Part shown: positions 26,683 to 33,568 of the stretch, piece by piece
How the letters are laid out: each line of letters starts with the position of its first letter
Numbering within the stretch: position 1 is the stretch's first letter
NCBI RefSeq assembly: GCF_002024805.1
Contig: NZ_CP014337.1
Location: forward strand, 2,542,001 to 2,606,000
DNA length: 64,000 nt
Source: Elizabethkingia bruuniana
GTDB lineage: Bacteria > Bacteroidota > Bacteroidia > Flavobacteriales > Weeksellaceae
Reading direction: 5' to 3'
Made by a program: the position numbers and the translations under genes
Notes under the pieces: model-generated
Seen by the model: only the letters and a program-made list of their open reading frames with translations
Told to the model about the DNA's origin: nothing
The model's database searches: none

Positions 26683-27711
26683 ATGAAAAAAAATATTTCG
26701 ACTTTCGTTTTTGGAATTTTGCTTACTACAAGTACATTATCTTTTAGTACAGTTATTAAGGCTCAAGCTGTAGCCTCACAAAAAACAGATGGTTCTGCTG
26801 TTACAGAACAGGTCTTAAAAGATATTCTGGAAAAAAACCGTTCTTATTACCAGCAGGGAAAAGTTGCGGATTATATCCCGGAACTCGGTAAGGCAGATGC
26901 AAAATCTATTGCTATATCTGTCATTAGTGAAAATGGAAAAATTATAAATGTAGGTGATACTGATAAAAAATTTACCATTCAGAGTATCTCAAAAATTATA
27001 TCATTAATGATTGCTGTCCGGGAAAAAGGAGAGCAAGATATCTTTGATAAAATGGGCTATTTTGGCACCGACAAACCATTCAATCATTTTTCAAATCTGG
27101 AAACAAGCGGAAAGCCATTAAATCCGATGATGAATGCCGGTGCTATTCTAACAACTTCTCTAATAGGCGGAGAAGGTGAAGTACCTTTCAAAAAAATACT
27201 GGAAATGATACAGTACATTACCAAAAACAGCAATATAAACTACAGCAAAAAAGTTTATAATTCCGAACGGGAAACCGGACACCGCAACCGTGGAATGTTT
27301 TATATAATGAAAAACAGTGGACTGATAACTGGTAATGAAGATAAGCTGAATAACTATTTCAAGCAATGCTCGATAGAGGTTACTGCCGAAGATCTGGCTA
27401 AGATAGGTTATTTCTTCGCTCACCAGTGCACGCGTTACGATGGTGATACTACTTATAAAAATGCAGATATTGCTCAGCTGGTAGAATCTCAGATGCTAAT
27501 TGCCGGAATGTATGAATTCAGTGGAGAATATGCACGTACAGTAGGTTTACCAAGTAAATCCGGAGTTGGTGGCGGTATTACAGTAAGTGTTCCCGGAAAA
27601 ATGGGAATCGGAGTTTACAGCCCTGCCCTGGATCAGCATGGAAATTCCTTAGCAGGCTACCATATGATCCTTGATCTTGTAAAAAAATATAACCTGAGTC
27701 TGTTCAGATAA
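26683..27711 (+). CDS. glsA: Exported glutaminase A
   Basis: 342 residues, about 30 longer than cytoplasmic GlsA, because an N-terminal signal peptide is present (MKKNISTFVFGILLTTSTL..IKAQA, cleavage near 28). The family's beta-lactamase-like SxxK pair is at Ser101-Lys104 (FTIQSISKIISLM). Further conserved parts are GYFGTDKPFNHFSNLE, PMMNAGAILTTSLI, YNSERETGHRNRGMFYIM and the C-terminal GLPSKSGVGGGI. It hydrolyses glutamine to glutamate and ammonia, here in the periplasm. It is monocistronic. The weak hairpin ACCAGA/TCTGGT at 27741-27757 follows. Confidence 0.92.
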   Translation: MKKNISTFVFGILLTTSTLSFSTVIKAQAVASQKTDGSAVTEQVLKDILEKNRSYYQQGKVADYIPELGKADAKSIAISVISENGKIINVGDTDKKFTIQSISKIISLMIAVREKGEQDIFDKMGYFGTDKPFNHFSNLETSGKPLNPMMNAGAILTTSLIGGEGEVPFKKILEMIQYITKNSNINYSKKVYNSERETGHRNRGMFYIMKNSGLITGNEDKLNNYFKQCSIEVTAEDLAKIGYFFAHQCTRYDGDTTYKNADIAQLVESQMLIAGMYEFSGEYARTVGLPSKSGVGGGITVSVPGKMGIGVYSPALDQHGNSLAGYHMILDLVKKYNLSLFR

Positions 27712-27831
27712 AATTGTTCTGATTAGTGATTTTATATACGACCAGACTTTCTCTGGTCTATAATGTATAAATTTAATAGTGTTTTTAAATTTTTCATACA
27801 AAAATTATATTCAAATGAATCAATATTTTTG

Positions 27832-27839
27832 TATATTTG
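27832..27839 (+). promoter_or_regulatory. -7 element of secG
   Basis: TATATTTG, a perfect TAnnTTTG, 20 nt before the secG ATG. Confidence 0.6.
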
Positions 27840-27859
27840 CCAACTGAAAATTAAAATAA

Positions 27860-28228
27860 ATGAGTACGATATTTAGCCTTTTCATGGTTCTTATTATCAT
27901 TGCATGTGTGCTTCTGATCATTGTTATCATGGCCCAGAATCCAAAAGGAGGCGGTCTTTCTGGTACATTTGGAGGTACATCTTCAGCTTCTTTCGGAGTA
28001 CAGAGAACCAATGAATTTATGGATAAGGCTACATGGTCATTAGGAATTTTTATCATTGTTCTGATTATGTTGAGTGTTATTCTTACAGGAAAACCATCAA
28101 CAGTAATTCCTCAGTCACAACCAACAAAAAAAGAGCTTCCAAACAACCCACAAGCCCCGGTTCAGAAACCTACGGCACAAGCTCCACAAACACAGCAATC
28201 CTCTGCGCCTGCGCAGACTGCAAAATAG
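27860..28228 (+). CDS. secG: Preprotein translocase subunit SecG
   Basis: 122 residues. Two membrane helices, LFMVLIIIACVLLIIVIMAQ (about 5-24) and a second around 52-74, flank the diagnostic MAQNPKGGGLSGTFGG stretch of SecG. The C-terminal tail is Pro/Gln/Thr-rich and low in complexity, longer than in E. coli (110 aa total there), as usual for this phylum. SecG assists SecYE/SecA protein export in the inner membrane. It has its own promoter and a long-stem terminator. Confidence 0.95.
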   Translation: MSTIFSLFMVLIIIACVLLIIVIMAQNPKGGGLSGTFGGTSSASFGVQRTNEFMDKATWSLGIFIIVLIMLSVILTGKPSTVIPQSQPTKKELPNNPQAPVQKPTAQAPQTQQSSAPAQTAK

Positions 28229-28254
28229 ATAGATTTAATAGTTTAGTTTAGAAG

Positions 28255-28299
28255 AAACTGCTTACTAGGGCTCTTACGAGTTTTTTTAAGCAGTTTTTC
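28255..28299 (+). terminator. Terminator of secG
   Basis: AAACTGCTTA (28255-28264) pairs with TAAGCAGTTT (28287-28296), followed by TT. The 22-nt loop holds a small CTC/GAG hairpin and a T-run. Confidence 0.7.
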
Positions 28300-28449
28300 T
28301 TTTATAAGAACTATATTCTGATGCAGTAATGGATCAGGAACAAAAGCTGGGGATTAAGCAAAAGGTTCAGCTAATATGAAGATGGAAAATGCCTTTTCCA
28401 TTGCAATAATAATTTTGAAGTTTTTGATTTTTCCTTTATTAAGAGATAA

Positions 28450-28578
28450 CGTTCCTCCGGAACGCTTCGAATTTTTGTAAATATAATCTATAGAGATAAA
28501 GCTCCTAACGGAGCTCCTTATTCATTATGATGCACTATATTTTTTGGTATGAGAAATCAGGAATACGCTCCGGAGGAG
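28450..28578. repeat. Cluster of three short REP-like palindromes
   Basis: CGTTCC-TCC-GGAACG (28450-28464), AGCTCC-TAAC-GGAGCT (28500-28515) and, on the minus strand, CTCC-TCC-GGAG (28568-28578) share a TCC(n3-4)GGA core. The first and third are in opposite orientation. They occupy the 500-bp gene-free gap 28229-28728 between secG and recR, which otherwise holds only the secG terminator. Interspersed-repeat status needs a genome search. Confidence 0.45.
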
Positions 28579-28728
28579 TCTGATCTGTGCAAAAACAAGT
28601 ATATTCAGAAAACCAGTATTCCAGAGGAACACTATCTCCAACAGAACTATCTTTCTATATCTCCCCTCTGAGGTTTGTACCTGATCTGCAATAATTGAGA
28701 AGTCACACAGTTCTGTATTCCGGATCTT

Positions 28729-29334
28729 TTATTCCTGGTACGGTAATCGGTTTTTAATAGACCTTCCTAAAGAAACCTCATCTGCATATTCCAGCTCATC
28801 CCCAACTGCAATTCCTCTTGCAATAACTGAAAAATTCAAAGGGTAATGCTTTAGCTTTTTGTATAGATAATAGGCTGTTGTATCTCCTTCCATAGTTGCA
28901 CTAAGCGCAAAGATAACCTCATTTACACCGCCAGCTTCCACTTTACTGATCAGACTTTCAGTTTTCAACTGATTAGGGCCTATACCTTCTATTGGAGAAA
29001 GTTTTCCACCCAGAACAAGATATTTACCGTTATATTGTCCCGTATTTTCTATAGCCATTACATCCCGTACATCTTCTACTACACACAGCAAGCTATCATT
29101 ACGGTTACTATTAGCACAAATTTCACAAATATCGTGGTCAGAAAAATTATGACAGATCTTACAATATTTAATATCATTTACCAGCGCCTGAATAGCATTT
29201 CCCAATGCCATTCCCTGAGACTGAGGCTGCTTTAACAGGTACAAAGCCAATCTTGTAGCCGATTTTCGTCCTATTCCCGGAAGCCCTGAAATTTCTTCAA
29301 CGGCCTTTTCTAAAACTTTACTTGGAAAATTCAT
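28729..29334 (-). CDS. recR: Recombination mediator protein RecR
   Basis: 201 residues, the usual length. The N-terminal helix-hairpin-helix is [20 protein letters not shown]. The zinc-binding cluster is [16 protein letters not shown]. The Toprim domain reads [20 protein letters not shown] with [16 protein letters not shown], and the C-terminal [21 protein letters not shown] and [17 protein letters not shown] are typical. RecR with RecO/RecF loads RecA at gaps. The -7 element TACCTTTG ends 5 nt before the ATG, so the mRNA may be leaderless. No dnaX or YbaB gene is adjacent, unlike in many bacteria. Confidence 0.96.
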   Translation of the reverse strand: MNFPSKVLEKAVEEISGLPGIGRKSATRLALYLLKQPQSQGMALGNAIQALVNDIKYCKICHNFSDHDICEICANSNRNDSLLCVVEDVRDVMAIENTGQYNGKYLVLGGKLSPIEGIGPNQLKTESLISKVEAGGVNEVIFALSATMEGDTTAYYLYKKLKHYPLNFSVIARGIAVGDELEYADEVSLGRSIKNRLPYQE

Positions 29335-29339
29335 ATTTG

Positions 29340-29347
29340 CAAAGGTA
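29340..29347 (-). promoter_or_regulatory. -7 element directly before recR ATG
   Basis: Minus-strand TACCTTTG with only CAAAT between it and the ATG. Transcription would start at or within a base or two of the start codon. Confidence 0.55.
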
Positions 29348-29374
29348 TCATTTTACCTTCTTTCTGTAAAAAAG

Positions 29375-29406
29375 TTTGTTGACCATTTATGTTTACACTA
29401 TTTTTG
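29375..29406 (+). promoter_or_regulatory. Promoter of the gene at 29433
   Basis: TTTG (29375-29378), 20-bp spacer, TATTTTTG (29399-29406). A near-ideal two-part promoter. It places the longer possible N-terminus (ATG at 29376) outside the mRNA and so fixes the start at 29433. Confidence 0.7.
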
Positions 29407-29432
29407 CTGGCCTTAATTATAATATATTATTG

Positions 29433-30032
29433 ATGAAAAATCCTGAATATCCGCTATTCTTACAATTCAAAATTACTACTCTTGCAAACGATTTTGTTGC
29501 AAAAGACAAAAATGACAATACAATTGCATATGTGCGTCAGAAAATGTTCAAGTTAAAAGAAGATGTAGTTGTTTTCAACAACGAAAGCAAAGCTGAAGAA
29601 CTTTTCCGCATTAAAGCTGACCGTTGGTTGGATTTCAATGCAAATTATTCAATTTCTGAAACCAGAACCGGAGAATCTCTTGGTAAAATTGGACGTAGAG
29701 GAATGAAATCTATATGGAAATCTACTTACATCGGAATGGACAAACACGGAAGTGAAGACTATACCATTCGTGAAGATAATGGCTGGGTAAAAGTATGGGA
29801 TAATATGATTGGTGAATTGCCTATTATAGGAATGTTCACAGGATATATACTGAACCCCTCCTATACCTTAACAGATAAAGAAGGCAACAAAATTTTTCAG
29901 CTAAAGAAGATGCCTTCATTTTTTGGAAGAAAATTTATGCTGCAGAAGTTTGCTGATGTACCTGACAATGATGAATCCAGACTTATTCTTTCATTCATGA
30001 TGATGGTTCTTCTGGAGAGAGCAAGAGGCTAA
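29433..30032 (+). CDS. LURP-one-related / tubby-like beta-barrel protein (tentative)
   Basis: 199 residues from the ATG at 29433; an upstream in-frame ATG precedes the promoter and is rejected. No signal peptide. The sequence is beta-rich with KDKNDNTIAYVRQKMFKLKE, FNNESKAEELFRIKADRWLD and a glycine-containing LGKIGRRGMKSIWKSTY turn, a pattern like the LURP-one-related family of scramblase/tubby-fold proteins. The biochemical role of bacterial members is unknown. The family assignment is by resemblance only. It has its own well-formed promoter and is followed by a hairpin terminator at 30057. Confidence 0.55.
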   Translation: MKNPEYPLFLQFKITTLANDFVAKDKNDNTIAYVRQKMFKLKEDVVVFNNESKAEELFRIKADRWLDFNANYSISETRTGESLGKIGRRGMKSIWKSTYIGMDKHGSEDYTIREDNGWVKVWDNMIGELPIIGMFTGYILNPSYTLTDKEGNKIFQLKKMPSFFGRKFMLQKFADVPDNDESRLILSFMMMVLLERARG

Positions 30033-30056
30033 ATTTAATTTGATAAAAAATACACA

Positions 30057-30083
30057 CCGTCAATTCTATATTGACGGTTTTTT
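30057..30083 (+). terminator. Terminator after the 29433 gene
   Basis: CCGTCAAT (30057-30064) pairs with ATTGACGG (30070-30077), followed by TTTTTTA. Confidence 0.85.
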
Positions 30084-30089
30084 ATTTTG

Positions 30090-30097
30090 TAAATTTG
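30090..30097 (+). promoter_or_regulatory. -7 element directly before the gene at 30103
   Basis: TAAATTTG, 5 nt before the first of two consecutive ATGs (30103, 30106). This suggests a leaderless mRNA and rejects the longer frame from 30040, which starts upstream of the promoter and terminator. Confidence 0.55.
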
Positions 30098-30102
30098 TCT
30101 GT

Positions 30103-31158
30103 ATGATGAGTTCTACTTTTCTTTCTAATCTGTCGTATCCTATCATTCTAGCTCCTATGCTGGGGGTAGTAACACCTAATATGGTGGCTGATGTTTCGGA
30201 TATGGGCGGATTGGGTTCTCTTCCGTTAGGCGGACTCTCTCCTGAGGCATCCCACAAACTGATTAAGGAGACAAAGCAGCTCACTAAAAATAAATTTGCT
30301 GTAAATCTTTTTGCCAATACAGCTCCGGATATCAATAGTAATAAAGTTGCAACGGAAAAGATGGCTCATTTTATTCAGAGTATCCTAAAAGAAAAAAACT
30401 GGGCTCAGGATTTTGAGTTTAATTATCAATTTCACCCATATCAGGATTTAATTAACCTGATTATTGAAGAAAAGATAAAATATGTAAGTTTTACTTTTGG
30501 AATGCTGGATGAAGAAAGTATGAAAAAGTTAAAGGCTCATCATATCTATACCATTGGTACTGCCACTTGTGTTGAAGAAGCCGTGGAACTTGAAAAATCG
30601 GGTGTAGACGCTATCGTTGCACAGGGAATTGAGGCCGGAGGTCACCGCGGTAGTTTCCTTAACGAAAAGTGTATCCCATATATAGGACTTATAACTCTTG
30701 TCACACAGATAAAAGACGCAGTGAATATTCCTGTGATCGCTTCTGGTGGTCTTTATGATAAAAGAACTATAGCTGCAGCATTCGATATGGGGGCAGATGC
30801 TGTACAAGTCGGAAGCCACTTTATTTCGGCAGAAGAAAGTGCTGCTACAGATGTTTACCGGGATTTAATTAAAAAATCTACAGATACATCTACCATCTTA
30901 ACAAGAAGCTATACCGGAAGATGGGCACGTGGTATTTGCAACGATTTCATGAAGCTAACAGAACTCAATCAGCTTACAGTACCGGAATATCCTATTCAGA
31001 ATGTTCTTACACAGGCGATGAGAAGTCTGGCAAAAAAACATAACGACACTCAATTCACAAATTACTGGGCGGGACAAAATGCTAAATATGCTAAACACTT
31101 ACCTACCGCTGATATCATGAACGAGTTAATTTCAATTTATAAAATAATCAAACAATAA
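30103..31158 (+). CDS. Nitronate monooxygenase-like NAD(P)H flavin oxidoreductase
   Basis: 351 residues from ATG 30103 (30106 equally possible). TIM-barrel FMN enzyme of the 2-nitropropane dioxygenase family: LSYPIILAPMLGVVTPNMVA at the N-terminus, then ANTAPD, the conserved QGIEAGGHRGSF catalytic/FMN loop, IPVIASGGLYDKRTIAAAF, and GADAVQVGSHFISAEES. Members oxidise alkyl nitronates or act as enoyl-ACP reductases (FabK-like); the histidine in AGGHRG is the nitronate-type catalytic residue. The substrate is not certain. pepD begins 1 bp after its stop, so the pair is an operon. Confidence 0.85.
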   Translation: MMSSTFLSNLSYPIILAPMLGVVTPNMVADVSDMGGLGSLPLGGLSPEASHKLIKETKQLTKNKFAVNLFANTAPDINSNKVATEKMAHFIQSILKEKNWAQDFEFNYQFHPYQDLINLIIEEKIKYVSFTFGMLDEESMKKLKAHHIYTIGTATCVEEAVELEKSGVDAIVAQGIEAGGHRGSFLNEKCIPYIGLITLVTQIKDAVNIPVIASGGLYDKRTIAAAFDMGADAVQVGSHFISAEESAATDVYRDLIKKSTDTSTILTRSYTGRWARGICNDFMKLTELNQLTVPEYPIQNVLTQAMRSLAKKHNDTQFTNYWAGQNAKYAKHLPTADIMNELISIYKIIKQ

Positions 31159-31159
31159 A

Positions 31160-32599
31160 ATGGATTTATTACATCTGGAACCAAAAGCCATTTGGAAAAA
31201 CTTCGCAGCACTTAATGCTATTCCAAGACCCTCTAAAAAAGAAGAGAAAGTTATTGCTTTCATCAAAAATTTTGGAGAATCTTTAGGTCTGGAAACTTCG
31301 GAAGATGAAACAGGAAATGTTATCATCCGTAAACCTGCTACTCCGGGAATGGAGAACAGAAAAACGACAATATTACAGTCGCATCTTGACATGGTATGTC
31401 AGAAAAACAATGATACTGATTTCGACTTTGACACTCAGGGAATCAACATGCTGGTTGATGGAGACTGGGTAAAGGCAGACGGAACAACATTAGGAGCTGA
31501 CAACGGTATTGGTGTTGCTACTATTATGAGTATTCTGGAATCTTCAGATATTGCACATCCTGCTATAGAAGCTTTGTTTACTATCGATGAGGAAACAGGA
31601 ATGACCGGAGCTTTCGGTCTGAAGCCAGGAGTTTTACATGGTGATGTTCTTCTTAATCTGGATACAGAAGAAGATGATGAAATCGATATAGGTTGTGCCG
31701 GAGGTATCGATGTAACGGCATCTAAAGAATACAATACTGTAGCTATACAGGGAGAAGGAATCGCTATTGAGATTAAAGGTCTTACGGGTGGACACTCCGG
31801 AATGGATATTGATAAAGGCAGAGGAAATGCGAATGTTCTATTAGGGAGATTCTTATTTGCAGGTATCGGTCAAAGCATCCAATTATCCGATATCAATGCA
31901 GGTGGACTAAGAAACGCTATTCCACGTGAAGCAAGAGCTAACTTTAGTGTAGCAAATGCAGATGCATATTTAAAAATTGCAGAAGCTTTGAAGGCTGATA
32001 TTCTTAATGAATTTAAATCAGTAGAAAAAGATCTTACGATTACAATCAGCAAAGCTCAGACAAACGGATCAGGAATCAGCACAGCAGATTCAGAATCTTT
32101 CATTAAAGGACTAAAAGCTGCTCATAACGGAGTTTACAGAATGAGCCCTGAGGTAGAAGGTCTTGTAGAGTCTTCTAACAATATAGCAAAAGTAGAATTG
32201 AAGGAAGGAAAACTACGGGTACTGAATCTTTCCCGTTCTTCTGTAGATTCAACTAAAATGGCAGTAGCAGATCAGCTGCGTGCATCATTTGAATTAGCAG
32301 GTCTGGACGTAGCATTCACAGGATCATATCCGGGATGGCAGCCTGACCCTAATTCTGAAATTGTATCGGTTCTTGAAAGAATTTATACTCAGAAATTCGG
32401 GGAACAGCCACGTGTTGTTGCATGTCATGCAGGATTAGAATGTGGTATTATTGGTGCTAACTATCCTGAAATGGAAATGGTGTCTTTCGGCCCTCATATT
32501 ACTGGTGCACACTCGCCGGAGGAAAAAGTAAATATAAAATCTGTACAGAAGTTCTGGGGTTACCTTCAGGATATTCTGAAAGAAATTCCGACGAAATAA
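31160..32599 (+). CDS. pepD: Aminoacyl-histidine dipeptidase (PepD, M20C)
   Basis: 479 residues, typical PepD length. Metal-binding motifs of the M20 family are in order: LQSHLDMVCQK (His, Asp), GADNGIGVATIMS (bridging Asp), DEETGMTGAFG (general-base Glu pair), GGHSGMDI, and the late HAGLECGIIG with GPHITGAHSPEE. It cleaves Xaa-His dipeptides such as carnosine, in the cytoplasm (no signal). It follows the flavin oxidoreductase with one intervening base. A strong hairpin ends the unit at 32608-32640. Confidence 0.95.
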   Translation: MDLLHLEPKAIWKNFAALNAIPRPSKKEEKVIAFIKNFGESLGLETSEDETGNVIIRKPATPGMENRKTTILQSHLDMVCQKNNDTDFDFDTQGINMLVDGDWVKADGTTLGADNGIGVATIMSILESSDIAHPAIEALFTIDEETGMTGAFGLKPGVLHGDVLLNLDTEEDDEIDIGCAGGIDVTASKEYNTVAIQGEGIAIEIKGLTGGHSGMDIDKGRGNANVLLGRFLFAGIGQSIQLSDINAGGLRNAIPREARANFSVANADAYLKIAEALKADILNEFKSVEKDLTITISKAQTNGSGISTADSESFIKGLKAAHNGVYRMSPEVEGLVESSNNIAKVELKEGKLRVLNLSRSSVDSTKMAVADQLRASFELAGLDVAFTGSYPGWQPDPNSEIVSVLERIYTQKFGEQPRVVACHAGLECGIIGANYPEMEMVSFGPHITGAHSPEEKVNIKSVQKFWGYLQDILKEIPTK

Positions 32600-32607
32600 T
32601 ATAAAAT

Positions 32608-32640
32608 ATAAAACCCGCCAAAAGCGGGTTTTATATTTTT
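32608..32640 (+). terminator. Terminator of the 30103-pepD operon
   Basis: ATAAAACCCGC (32608-32618) pairs with GCGGGTTTTAT (32624-32634), loop CAAAA, then ATTTTT. Confidence 0.9.
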
Positions 32641-32661
32641 AGAACATAATCTACAAATTGA

Positions 32662-32994
32662 TTATGGCTCCGGAGCTATTTCTACTTTTAGTCCCTCTAT
32701 ATCCATAGTAATTGGGATCTGGCAGCTTAGGCGACTATTTTCTTTTACATTAACACCATCACTATATAACAACGACTCTTCCTCATCCCCCATTTCAGGC
32801 ACCTCTGTGTCACTTAATTTATAACATTGGCACGAAGCACACATCAGCATTCCACCACATATTCCGAAAGTTCCTTCCTCTACAAGCTCATAAGCTCTTA
32901 TGGTTTCCATAAGATTCATAGACATATCTGTAGGTGCCATAATTTCATGTTCAACACCTTCTCTATCTATAATGGTTACTTTAACGTCTGACAT
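32662..32994 (-). CDS. Adrenodoxin-type 2Fe-2S ferredoxin
   Basis: 110 residues. The four ligands follow the adrenodoxin/Isc-Fdx pattern C-x5-C-x2-C...C: CGGMLMCASC with a distant cysteine in SRLSCQIP. The N-terminal beta-grasp begins VKVTIIDREGVEHEI. It probably passes electrons for Fe-S assembly, haem or steroid-like hydroxylations; the ferredoxin-NADP reductase at 36387, same strand and 3.4 kb away, is a plausible reductant. The -7 element TAAATTTG lies 21 nt upstream. The HMA-TonB receptor pair sits between the two on the other strand. Confidence 0.92.
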   Translation of the reverse strand: MSDVKVTIIDREGVEHEIMAPTDMSMNLMETIRAYELVEEGTFGICGGMLMCASCQCYKLSDTEVPEMGDEEESLLYSDGVNVKENSRLSCQIPITMDIEGLKVEIAPEP

Positions 32995-33014
32995 AATAAT
33001 TTAAATATTATCCA

Positions 33015-33022
33015 CAAATTTA
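33015..33022 (-). promoter_or_regulatory. -7 element of the ferredoxin gene
   Basis: Minus-strand TAAATTTG, 20-21 nt before the start codon. Confidence 0.55.
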
Positions 33023-33113
33023 CGAAAGAAAAAAGCATACTTGTCTATCAAAAAGGTAATTTAAATCAGCTACAAAGAAGCATCTATAAAGTATTTCTTA
33101 TTAGATTTTGTTT

Positions 33114-33121
33114 TATCTTTG
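33114..33121 (+). promoter_or_regulatory. -7 element of the Cys/His-rich peptide gene
   Basis: TATCTTTG, 9 nt before the ATG at 33131. The upstream in-frame start at 33119 would overlap it and is rejected. Confidence 0.55.
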
Positions 33122-33130
33122 CCACTGATT

Positions 33131-33505
33131 ATGGCAACAAAAAGCTATTTACTCATATTTCTGATGTTTCTGGGGGCATTTATGTATCCGGAACAGTTCT
33201 CTGCAACGGCACCTCAGAAAATGGATTGCCATACTGCTGAAAAATCTTCAGAAAGCTGTTGTCAACATGAAGATGAGCATAACGAAAACTGTTGTGATCA
33301 GAATTCCGGACACGCAAATAAGTCTTGTAAAGATAGCTGCAAAAGCTGTCAGACATGCTCCGGATATGTCAATAATATTATTTTAGAACCAATAGAGGCT
33401 CCTTTGCATAATTCTGTTATCAAAGACACCTCTATTTTCTCCTATTCATTCCCTGTTATTCCTAACAGGACATTCAATATCTGGCAACCTCCTAAACTCG
33501 TTTAG
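33131..33505 (+). CDS. Exported Cys/His-rich small protein, probable metal-binding partner of the HMA-TonB receptor
   Basis: 124 residues. An N-terminal hydrophobic signal (TKSYLLIFLMFLGAFMYPEQ) is followed by a dense metal-ligand region (about 30-78) holding nine Cys and several His: DCHTAE, SCCQHEDEH, NCCDQNSGH, SCKDSCKSCQTC. The C-terminal third is ordinary and ends FNIWQPPKLV. Small Cys-rich exported proteins with a PP-ending lie upstream of copper-type TonB receptors in other bacteria (the DUF2946 group is an analogy, not a claimed homology). It is 63 bp upstream of the double-HMA receptor in the same direction, so a periplasmic metal chaperone or metal-sensing lure is inferred. Copper is the likeliest metal but unproven. 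Confidence 0.6.
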   Translation: MATKSYLLIFLMFLGAFMYPEQFSATAPQKMDCHTAEKSSESCCQHEDEHNENCCDQNSGHANKSCKDSCKSCQTCSGYVNNIILEPIEAPLHNSVIKDTSIFSYSFPVIPNRTFNIWQPPKLV

Positions 33506-33568
33506 TTTTACTATCAAAAGCAGTGAAAAAGCTGCACATAATCGATTAGAACTAAATTAATTTACAGA

